DNA of 62,649 bases, from positions 1 to 62,649 of the forward strand of contig NZ_PVTJ01000016.1 in assembly GCF_003002955.1 (NCBI RefSeq). Reading direction: 5' to 3'. A program made the position numbers and the translations under genes. Source of the DNA: Glycomyces artemisiae (GTDB lineage Bacteria; Actinomycetota; Actinomycetes; Mycobacteriales; Micromonosporaceae). Shown here piece by piece: positions 48,928 to 56,047 of the stretch; the stretch's first letter is position 1, and every line of letters begins with the position of its first letter. The notes below the pieces were generated by a model. It worked only from the letters and a program-made list of their open reading frames with translations, was not told where the DNA came from and ran no database searches.

Positions 48928-50006
48928 GCGGCCCTCCCGGCGGGGACGAGGGACTTGGCGATGGCCGCGTTGTCGCGCGTCAAGTCCAGGATGGACTGGA
49001 GGAGGCCGATGGAGCCGCCGCCGGAGCCCAGCTCGTAGAGGCGCACCTCCTCCTTGTACGCCTTGCGGGCGATGCCGAGGTGGCGGCCGCGGAAGACCAC
49101 GAGGCGGCGCATGACCCGGTGGAGGGCGGCGAGGTGCCGGGCCCACGGCTCGGGGTCGGGGGCGGCGGCCTCGCGCAGGCGCCGCACGATCGAGGGCCGG
49201 TCGCGCCACTGGCCGACCAGGGCCCGCCAGGCCGGGAGGGTGTGCTCGGCCGACTCTTCGAGGAACGCCTCGTAGGCGGGGTCGTTGTCGTCGGAGGCCC
49301 ACAGGGCGAGGTCGGCGAGGTAGAGCGGGACGTGCGCGGCGGCAGGGCCGAGCCAGTCGTGCCCGGCGACGGCGACCTCCTCGTAGTAGGGGCGCATCCG
49401 CTGCGCGAAGAACTCCGGGGAGACGCGGGCGACGACGTCGGCGATCGCGGTCTCGAAGGCGCCCAGGGCGTCGGAGAGGTCGTCGAGGAGCGGCACGAAC
49501 GCGGGGTCGGCGAGGTCGGTGTCGGCGAGGTCGTCGCAGCGCTCCAGGGCCCGGCCGAGCTCGGGGATGGAGGCGCGCGGCCCTCCCATGAGGACGGTCT
49601 CCTGGGGGTCGCCGGTGTACATGCGCTGGCGCTCGCCGAGGGGGTTCCACTCGGTGTAGTGGTGGACGGTGTCGCGCGGGATCATGTCGGTGCGCCGGCC
49701 GAGTTCGACCAGGACGGCCTCCAGGCCGGGGACGAGCGGCACGGGCTGGACGCCGTGGCGCTTGACGGAGCCGAGGAGGAGCCCCAGGTCGCGCATGGCG
49801 GCGAGGCATTCGCAGAAGTCGAACGCGGCGACCTCGGGGAGGCTGGGGGTGAGCCGCCGCAGGGCCGCGGTGAGGGCCGGGACGTCGGCGGCGGCGTTCA
49901 TCTCGGGGACGGCGCGCAGGGGCGCGTCGGCGCCGAGCGGGTCGAGCCCGGCCGTGCGGGGCCCGTCGAAGCGGGGGTCGTCGAGGGTGGTGCCGTTGCG
50001 GTGCAT
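48924..50006 (-). CDS. PrnB-like haem-dependent rearrangement enzyme
   Basis: A 360-residue protein of the indoleamine/tryptophan-dioxygenase superfamily, close to PrnB, which turns 7-chlorotryptophan into monodechloroaminopyrrolnitrin. Blocks shared with PrnB are AAMRDLGLLLGSVKRHG (residues 69-85), VPGLEAVL, YTGDPQE (130-136) and the C-terminal FRGRHLGIARKAY (305-317), where H309 is the expected haem ligand. Length equals that of PrnB. A conserved role in forming an aminophenylpyrrole is inferred. The gene lies downstream of the halogenase after a 59-bp gap with a hairpin, and its stop overlaps the monooxygenase start. Confidence 0.86.
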   Translation of the reverse strand: MHRNGTTLDDPRFDGPRTAGLDPLGADAPLRAVPEMNAAADVPALTAALRRLTPSLPEVAAFDFCECLAAMRDLGLLLGSVKRHGVQPVPLVPGLEAVLVELGRRTDMIPRDTVHHYTEWNPLGERQRMYTGDPQETVLMGGPRASIPELGRALERCDDLADTDLADPAFVPLLDDLSDALGAFETAIADVVARVSPEFFAQRMRPYYEEVAVAGHDWLGPAAAHVPLYLADLALWASDDNDPAYEAFLEESAEHTLPAWRALVGQWRDRPSIVRRLREAAAPDPEPWARHLAALHRVMRRLVVFRGRHLGIARKAYKEEVRLYELGSGGGSIGLLQSILDLTRDNAAIAKSLVPAGRAA

Positions 50007-50028
50007 GCGTTGTCGCCCTTCAGGAGTC

Positions 50029-50056
50029 GGGCCCGGCGGTGGGGGCCGCCGGGCCC
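50029..50056 (-). terminator. Intra-operon hairpin between halogenase and PrnB-like genes
   Basis: GGGCCCGGCGG (50029-50039) pairs perfectly with CCGCCGGGCCC (50046-50056) over a 6-nt loop in the 59-bp gap. It may be a partial terminator that lets the halogenase be made in excess of the genes below. Confidence 0.6.
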
Positions 50057-50065
50057 GGCGGCGTG

Positions 50066-51670
50066 CTACTTCCCGTGCAGCTCGCGCAGGGACTCGTAAG
50101 CGGTGGGGAGGGTGCCGAGGAGCCGGTCGCGCTCGTCGGCGATCCCCGCGAAGACCTCGCGCGCGCCGGCGGCGTCGCCGGGGCGCAGCGCCTGCGCGGG
50201 GTAGACGTGGTCGGGGACGAGGTCGAGCCCGGAGAAGATGCAGTAGAAGCTGCCGTTGGTCCAGTAGTTGCGGAACTCGGCCTCGAAGTTCCCGTAGTAG
50301 GTGGACTCGTCGGCGACGGGCATGTTCACGGGCATCCCGGCCCGGTACATGTCGACCTTCTCCTGCATCCCGGCGTCGAGGACCAGGTGCTTGTTCTCCC
50401 TCCAGAAGGGAGTGTCGTTGCGGGGCGCGAACTTGAAGTGCGCCTGGATGAAGTCGCGGGAGTCGTCGAACATCGTCTCGATCTCGGCGTTGAAGCGCTT
50501 GGCGAGGACGGGGTCGAACCGCTTGTCGGGGAAGTGCTTCACGAGCTGGAAGATCGCCGCGTAGATGAAGTAGATGCCGGTGGATTCGAGGGGTTCGAGG
50601 AAGCAGGAGGCAAGGCCGACGGCGACGACGTTCTTGACCCAGGTGCGCCGGTTGCGGCCCACGCGGAACGAGATCTGGTTCAGGGCCGTGGAGTCGGGGT
50701 CGAGGCCCCACAGGCGGCAGAAGTCCGCGGAGGCGGTGTCGCGGTCGGTGAAGCGGCTGGAGAACACGTAGCCGGAGCCGAAGCGACCGAGCATGGGGAT
50801 CTTCCAGGTCCAGCCCGACTTCATGGCGATCGCGGAGGTGTACGGCTCGATGCCGTTCGCCTCGTCGTCGTGGGGGACGGCCGCGGCGACCGCGCTGTCG
50901 CACAGGAGGTAGTCGCTCATGTCGAGGAACGGCTCGCGGAGGGTCTGGTTGATGAGCAGGCCGCGGAAGCCCGAGCAGTCGACGAACAGGTCGCCTTCGA
51001 TGGTGCGGCCGGTCTCGGTCTTCAGGGCGGTGACGAAGCCGCGCTCGTCGCGCACGGCCTCGGTGAAGCGGTCCTGGATGTGGGTGACGCCGAGGGTCTT
51101 GACGGAGAAGCGGCACAGGAAGTCCGCGACGAGCTGCGCGTCGAAGTGCCACGCGTAGTTGGTCCAGCGGTTCCCCTCGCGGTCGCGCGGCGCGAGCTTC
51201 GCGTCCATCGCGGCCGGCTCGCGGTAGCACGCGTAGTCGAACTGGTCCTCGGTGCACCCGGCCTGCTTGTCGGCGAACCAGTAGTGCGACAAGGGGAGCC
51301 GCTCGTGGTTCGGGAGGATGCCGAACGTGTGGTAGAAGTGGTCGGGCTTGCCCTTGTGGGTGCGCGAGGCGGCCTCGCCCTCGCCCTCGGTGCGCCAGTT
51401 GACGAACTTGACGGCCATCTTGTAGCTGGCGTTGCACTCCCGCATCCACTCGTCCTCCTCGATGCCGAGGAAGGAGAAGAACGCCTTGTGCAGGTTGGGG
51501 ACCGTGGCCTCGCCGACGCCGATCCGCGGCACCGCGGGCGCCTCCAGGACGGTCACGTTCACCGTGCCCTGGAACGCCTTGGCGACATAGGAGGCGGTCA
51601 TCCACCCGGCGGTGCCGCCGCCGAGGACGACCACGTTCCGGATGCGGTGGTCGGTGGGAGAGGTGTCCAT
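50066..51670 (-). CDS. Flavin-dependent tryptophan 7-halogenase (PrnA/RebH type)
   Basis: A 534-residue FADH2-dependent halogenase. The FAD motif is GGGTAGW (17-23); K84 in [12 protein letters not shown] is the catalytic lysine that carries HOCl; GWTWKIP (286-292) is the WxWxIP signature; E362-S363 in [11 protein letters not shown] are the second catalytic acid and the chloride contact. Segments such as FYHTFG (112-117) and [11 protein letters not shown] (402-412) parallel PrnA and RebH rather than 5- or 6-halogenases, so chlorination at C7 of tryptophan is expected. The ATG at 51670 follows AGGAG. It is the first gene of the nine-gene operon and divergent from the STAND regulator. Confidence 0.95.
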   Translation of the reverse strand: MDTSPTDHRIRNVVVLGGGTAGWMTASYVAKAFQGTVNVTVLEAPAVPRIGVGEATVPNLHKAFFSFLGIEEDEWMRECNASYKMAVKFVNWRTEGEGEAASRTHKGKPDHFYHTFGILPNHERLPLSHYWFADKQAGCTEDQFDYACYREPAAMDAKLAPRDREGNRWTNYAWHFDAQLVADFLCRFSVKTLGVTHIQDRFTEAVRDERGFVTALKTETGRTIEGDLFVDCSGFRGLLINQTLREPFLDMSDYLLCDSAVAAAVPHDDEANGIEPYTSAIAMKSGWTWKIPMLGRFGSGYVFSSRFTDRDTASADFCRLWGLDPDSTALNQISFRVGRNRRTWVKNVVAVGLASCFLEPLESTGIYFIYAAIFQLVKHFPDKRFDPVLAKRFNAEIETMFDDSRDFIQAHFKFAPRNDTPFWRENKHLVLDAGMQEKVDMYRAGMPVNMPVADESTYYGNFEAEFRNYWTNGSFYCIFSGLDLVPDHVYPAQALRPGDAAGAREVFAGIADERDRLLGTLPTAYESLRELHGK

Positions 51671-51754
51671 CTGCTGGCTCCTGTCCGACGCATCGCGCCG
51701 CGAATGCGTCCTGGTGTTCGAAACGGGTTCCGGCAAGAACGCTACGGAGCGTCA

Positions 51755-51836
51755 CGGTTGTTGACTACTTCCGCGGTTGTTGCGCGACAAAGCAACCCGT
51801 GCGGGGGACGGCCGCCGCGTGTTCGCACCGCGAACA
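51755..51836. promoter_or_regulatory. Repeats in the halogenase/regulator divergent promoter
   Basis: CGGTTGTTG occurs at 51755-51763 and 51774-51782, a direct repeat of 19-bp period. TGTTCGC (51820-51826) and GCGAACA (51830-51836) form a perfect inverted repeat with a 3-bp spacer, 77 bp before the regulator start. These are the likely binding sites that control the operon and the regulator. Confidence 0.55.
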
Positions 51837-51913
51837 TTGCCTGGCCTCGATACGATGAGACTTGTTCACCCGGAAGACCCGACCGGCACGGTTCCGAGGC
51901 GAAGAGCGAGGCC

Positions 51914-54241
51914 ATGGGAAGACCTGAGCAACCGATCGACCCCGGGCGGGGTCCCCTGGAGCAGTTCGCACAGCGGCTGCGCGAACTCCGCGCCGCCGCA
52001 CCGGGCAGTACCTACCGGGCCATGGCCGCCCGTGCGCACTACTCCGCGTCGACCCTCGCGCGGGCCGCGTCGGGCCGCGAGATGCCGTCGCTGGAAGTCG
52101 TGCAGGCGTACGCGTCCGCGTGCGGCGCCGACCCCGAGGCGTGGACGCGGCGGTGGCACCGGCTCCAGCGCGACGTCACGGGCGCGCCCGCCCGCAGCGG
52201 CCCGCGGGCCGCCCCGCTGCCGTACCAGCTCCCCGCCGACCTCCCCGACTTCGCCGGGCGCGAAGCCGAGACCGCGATGCTCCTGGACACCGTCCTCGAC
52301 GCGCTCGACGAGCCGGACCGCCGCTCCCCCATCGTCATCGGCATCACCGGCGGCCCCGGGCTCGGCAAGACCACGTTCGCCGTCCACCTCGCGCAGCGGC
52401 TCGCGCCCGAGTTCCCCGACGGGCAGCTGTTCATCAACATGCGCGGCTTCGACGAGCGGCGCCTCGCCCCCGAGACGGTGCTGCGCCAGTGCGTGCGGAC
52501 CCTCGGGCACCCCGACGAGCGCGTGCCCGCCGACTTCGACGAGCTCGCCAGCGCCTACCGGTCGCTGCTGCGGCACCGCCGGTGCCTGCTCGTGTTCGAC
52601 AACGCCCGCGGCGAAGCGGACCTGCGGCCGCTCCTGCCGGGCACGCCCGGGTGCGTCGTCATCGCCACGAGCCGCGGCAGCCTCGTCGGTCTCGAAGGGG
52701 CGCAGACGCTCCGGCTGGAGCCGTTCAGCCCCGCGGAGTCGCTGGAGCTGCTCGCGCGCACCGCCGGGGCCGTGCGGGTCGCGGCCGAGCCGGTGGCCGC
52801 CGCGGAGCTCGCCGAGCAGTGCGGGAACCTGCCGCTGGCGCTGCGGATCGCGGGGGCCCGGCTCGCGTCGCGTCCTCAGTGGAAGGTGGGGACGCTGACG
52901 GAGCGGTTCCGCGACGAGCGGCGGCGCCTCTCGGAGCTCGAAGCCGGGGACCTCCAGCTCATGGAGGCGTTCTCCATGTCCTACAGGGCTCTTGAAGCGG
53001 GCGAGAGGCTCGTGTTCCGGCGCTTGGGAGCGCTGTTCCCCGGCTTGGACTTCGGGCCGCTCGTGGCCGCGCGACTCGCCGGCATTCCGGAGGCCGACGC
53101 CGAGGACCGCCTGGAGACCCTCGTGGACGCCAACCTGGTCGAATCCCCCGGGCCGGGCCGGTACCAGATGCACGACCTGCTGCGGCTGTACGCGGCCACG
53201 AGGTGGATCGCCGAGGACGAGCCCGACGACGCCGCGCGGCGCCTCCTCGCGTGGTACACCGGGACCGCGGCGGCCGCGACGCGGCTGCTCATGCCCGACT
53301 GGTTCGGCCTCGACGTCCCGGCGCTCCCGGACGCGTCGGTGACGACCGCGCGGGACGCGCTCCACTGGTACGAGCGGGAGCGGCACAACATCAACGCGCT
53401 CGTGCGGTTCGCGGCCGACGCGGGCGAGCACGACTACGCGTGGCGCCTCGCCTATGCGGCGGGCGGGCACTGCGTCCTCATGCGGCACTGGCAGTCCTAT
53501 GCGTCGTCGGGCGAGACGGCGCTCGCCTCGGCGAAGCGGACGGGCGACGCGGGCGTGGCTGCGGCGCTCGCGGTGAACCTCGCGGAGGCGTACACGGAGC
53601 TGCGGCGGCCCGACGAAGCCGTTGCGCTGCTGGAGGACGCGGTCGCGCACTACGAGGGAGTGCGGGACGCGGCCGGGCTCGTGCAGGCGCTGTGCGGGCT
53701 CAGCCACGCGTGCGTGCGGCGCGGGCGCGTCGACGAGGCCCTGGAGCACGCGCGGCGCGCGTACGACAACGCCGAGCGGGCCGGGACGCCGTGGGGCGAG
53801 GGGTCGAGCCTGTGCGCGATCGGGCGGGCCTACGCGGGCGAGGGCCGGTTCGAGATGGCGCTCAAGATGTTCCGGGCCGCGCTCGACCGCTCGGAGGTGA
53901 TCGGGAACCGGTGGGCGCAGATGCGGTCGTTCCAGGTGATCGCCGAGACGTGCCTGGAGATGGGCGACCACCGGCGGGCCGCGGACGCGTACGGGAGCGC
54001 GCTGGCGCTCGCGGGCGAGATCGGCGACCAGCTCAGCGAGGGCCGGTTCCGGTACCGGCTGGGGAACCTGCGGTTCGACCTGGGCGACTTCGCGGGGGCG
54101 CGGGAGGAGTGGCGCACCGCGGAGCCGGTGCTCGCGGCGCTCGGGGACCCGCTCGCGACGGCGGTGCGGCGGCGGCTCGCGGAGGGCGCGGCGCGGGTGC
54201 CGCGGCCGGTCGGGCGGCATCCGCGGCGGCTCCCGGCCTGA
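51914..54241 (+). CDS. XRE-NB-ARC-TPR (STAND) transcriptional regulator
   Basis: A 775-residue signal-transduction ATPase. Residues 12-85 hold a XRE-type helix-turn-helix (TYRAMAARAHYSASTLARAA). An NB-ARC module follows (Walker A GGPGLGKT at 146-153, LLVFDNA Walker B near 235, LPLALRIAG and a winged-helix block with MHDLLRLYA). About 330 C-terminal residues are TPR-like helical repeats (LAVNLAEAYTELRRPDEAVA, then LCGLSHACVRRGRVDEALEH). Such proteins are pathway-specific activators of antibiotic clusters, switched by ligand and ATP. It lacks the SARP winged domain of AfsR. It is divergent from the halogenase operon, so its control of it is likely. Confidence 0.9.
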   Translation: MGRPEQPIDPGRGPLEQFAQRLRELRAAAPGSTYRAMAARAHYSASTLARAASGREMPSLEVVQAYASACGADPEAWTRRWHRLQRDVTGAPARSGPRAAPLPYQLPADLPDFAGREAETAMLLDTVLDALDEPDRRSPIVIGITGGPGLGKTTFAVHLAQRLAPEFPDGQLFINMRGFDERRLAPETVLRQCVRTLGHPDERVPADFDELASAYRSLLRHRRCLLVFDNARGEADLRPLLPGTPGCVVIATSRGSLVGLEGAQTLRLEPFSPAESLELLARTAGAVRVAAEPVAAAELAEQCGNLPLALRIAGARLASRPQWKVGTLTERFRDERRRLSELEAGDLQLMEAFSMSYRALEAGERLVFRRLGALFPGLDFGPLVAARLAGIPEADAEDRLETLVDANLVESPGPGRYQMHDLLRLYAATRWIAEDEPDDAARRLLAWYTGTAAAATRLLMPDWFGLDVPALPDASVTTARDALHWYERERHNINALVRFAADAGEHDYAWRLAYAAGGHCVLMRHWQSYASSGETALASAKRTGDAGVAAALAVNLAEAYTELRRPDEAVALLEDAVAHYEGVRDAAGLVQALCGLSHACVRRGRVDEALEHARRAYDNAERAGTPWGEGSSLCAIGRAYAGEGRFEMALKMFRAALDRSEVIGNRWAQMRSFQVIAETCLEMGDHRRAADAYGSALALAGEIGDQLSEGRFRYRLGNLRFDLGDFAGAREEWRTAEPVLAALGDPLATAVRRRLAEGAARVPRPVGRHPRRLPA

Positions 54242-54430
54242 CGGCGCGCGCCGGGTTCGGGGCGACCGGATCGTCAACGACCCCTTGGGGAGCGTCCCAC
54301 GGGACCGGCGGTGCGATGGCGTAGGCTTGAGCCACGTCCCGCACCGGCGGCGGGACCGTCCGGGGCCGGGTGTCGACCGGCCTCACCGGATGCATCGCGC
54401 CCAGCCCGCCGTGACGCCCCGGATCCCCCT

Positions 54431-55291
54431 GTGAACTGCCCATTCATCGCCGATTGGATTGCCGTGAACGAAGCAGCCCCCGAATGGCCTCCCCCAGGGA
54501 TCGACCCGGACGTGCCCTCGACCGCCAGGGTCTACGACGCGATCCTGGGCGGCAGGGACAACTTCAAGGCCGACCGCGAGGCCGCCGACGTCTTCATGCA
54601 GCACATCCCCCAGGCCCGCGAGTGCGCCCTGCTCAACCGGGCCGCGCTCATCCGCGGCGTGCAGTACATGGTGCGCTCGGCCGGGATCGACCAGATCCTC
54701 GACATCGGCTGCGGCCTGCCCACGAAGCAGAACACCCACGAGGCGGCGCAGGAGATCAACCCCGAGACGCGCGTGGTCTACGTGGACAACGACCCGATGG
54801 TCCTCTCGCACGGCCGGGCGCTGCTCGCCGACGACCGGACCACGACCGTGGTCACCGCGGACCTCCGCGACCCGGCGGGCATCCTCACCAATCCGGAAGT
54901 GCGCGAGGCGATCGACTTCGGCCGGCCCGTGGGGCTCATGCTCATCGGCATGATCATGCAGATCGCCGAGGACGAGCGGCCCGACGACATCATCGCGGCG
55001 CTGATGGAGCCGCTCGCGTCGGGTTCGCACCTGTTCATCACGTCCTGGCCCGACACGGGGGACCCGGCGCAGCACGCACTGTCGCGCGCGTGCCTGGAGA
55101 CCCTCGGGAACGGCTGGTGCCGCCCGGTCGAGCGGATCGAGCGGCACTTCCTCGGGATGCCGCTGGTCGCGCCGGGCCTGGAGTTCGTGCCGCGGTGGTT
55201 TCCGGAGGACCCCGGGCGCGCCGTCCCCGAGGTCGCGGACATGGAGCCGTACGAGCGGACCCAGATGGCCGGCATCGCCGTCAAGCCCTGA
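54431..55291 (+). CDS. DUF574/Methyltransf_19 SAM-dependent methyltransferase
   Basis: A 286-residue cytosolic protein of the actinobacterial SAM methyltransferase family DUF574. The characteristic start is PSTARVYDAILGGRDNFKAD (residues about 30-49), followed by ILDIGCGLPTKQNTHEAAQ (SAM-binding motif I, about residue 90) and VVYVDNDPMVLSHGRALL (acidic motif II). The substrate of the family is unknown. GTG starts at 54431 or 54464 are possible and neither has a strong ribosome site. It follows the regulator by 189 bp; membership in the gene cluster is not supported by family habit. Confidence 0.87.
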   Translation: MNCPFIADWIAVNEAAPEWPPPGIDPDVPSTARVYDAILGGRDNFKADREAADVFMQHIPQARECALLNRAALIRGVQYMVRSAGIDQILDIGCGLPTKQNTHEAAQEINPETRVVYVDNDPMVLSHGRALLADDRTTTVVTADLRDPAGILTNPEVREAIDFGRPVGLMLIGMIMQIAEDERPDDIIAALMEPLASGSHLFITSWPDTGDPAQHALSRACLETLGNGWCRPVERIERHFLGMPLVAPGLEFVPRWFPEDPGRAVPEVADMEPYERTQMAGIAVKP

Positions 55292-55453
55292 AACGTCCCT
55301 GAAACCCTTGGGCGCGATCCGAACCGGTGCTTGACCTGGGTCACGCAGCCACCTTCGTCCGGGTCCTCACCTGCCGCGTAGGCTCGATGCGGACCGCCGG
55401 CGCACCACACGCTCCACCCGCTTGCAGCGTGTTCGAGAAGAGAAGAGACCGCC

Positions 55454-55996
55454 ATGCCCATGCTCGAAATCCGACGGCACAGCAAGCGCAACGGCGACGA
55501 GGCCGTCCACCTCTCGCAGGAGGGGGTCGAGCTGGCGCGCTGGTCCGGGACCCTCATGGGGCCCTTCGAGACCGTCGCCACGAGCGTCGCCCCGCGGGCG
55601 AGGGAGACGGCCATCGCGATGGGCTTCGCGGTCACCGTCGAACTCCCCACCCTCCACAATGTGAACGCGTTCCTTCAGGAGTCGCAGGCCGCCAACCACG
55701 ACGTCGGCGCCCCGTTCACGCGGCTCGCGCGCCTGGTCAGCCGCCGCGGCAGCGCCGTCAGCGACTACTCGCACGCGCTCGCCCGCCAGTGGTCCGAGCT
55801 CCTCGCCCCGCTCGGCCCCGGGGACGCGGCCCTGGTCATCGGGCACGGCGGCCACATCGAGTGCGGGCTCGTGGCGCTGTTCCCCGACGCGGAGCACGAC
55901 GACTGGGGGCCCTTGTTCGGGTACATGGAGGGCGCGCGGCTCCACTACGACACGGCGGCGGGCCGCTTCCACGACATCGAGTTCGTCAGGAACTAG
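55454..55996 (+). CDS. Histidine phosphatase superfamily protein
   Basis: A 180-residue phosphoglycerate-mutase-like phosphatase. The N-terminal catalytic motif is RRHS (residues 7-10, instead of the usual RHG), with R48 in APRARETA and the second catalytic histidine in VIGHGGHIE (about residue 129). The short length and missing insert fit the SixA/CobC-like branch. Substrate is unknown. An ATG at 55454 is followed two codons later by another ATG. Confidence 0.85.
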   Translation: MPMLEIRRHSKRNGDEAVHLSQEGVELARWSGTLMGPFETVATSVAPRARETAIAMGFAVTVELPTLHNVNAFLQESQAANHDVGAPFTRLARLVSRRGSAVSDYSHALARQWSELLAPLGPGDAALVIGHGGHIECGLVALFPDAEHDDWGPLFGYMEGARLHYDTAAGRFHDIEFVRN

Positions 55997-56006
55997 CGGA
56001 GGCGGA

Positions 56007-56042
56007 CGGAGCGGGGGCCGAGGCAAGTCGGCCCCCGTTCCG
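56007..56042. terminator. Bidirectional terminator
   Basis: CGGAGCGGGGGCCGA (56007-56021) pairs with TCGGCCCCCGTTCCG (56028-56042), with one G-U pair and a 6-nt loop, in the gap between the phosphatase stop and the stop of the convergent membrane-protein gene. Confidence 0.75.
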
Positions 56043-56047
56043 CGTCT

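Noticed and set aside
42456..51670. Complete pyrrolnitrin cluster
   Set aside because: A PrnA-type halogenase, PrnB-like protein and flavin reductase are present, but no PrnC halogenase and no PrnD Rieske oxygenase occur in the window, and KS/KASIII/ACP genes are extra.
51866..54277. Long minus-strand open frame opposite the STAND regulator
   Set aside because: The translation is Arg/Pro/Glu-rich shadow sequence; the plus strand has Walker and TPR motifs.
54431..55291. DUF574 methyltransferase as a tailoring gene of the halogenase operon
   Set aside because: This family is widespread and abundant in actinobacteria without cluster linkage, lies beyond the regulator, and is on the opposite strand.
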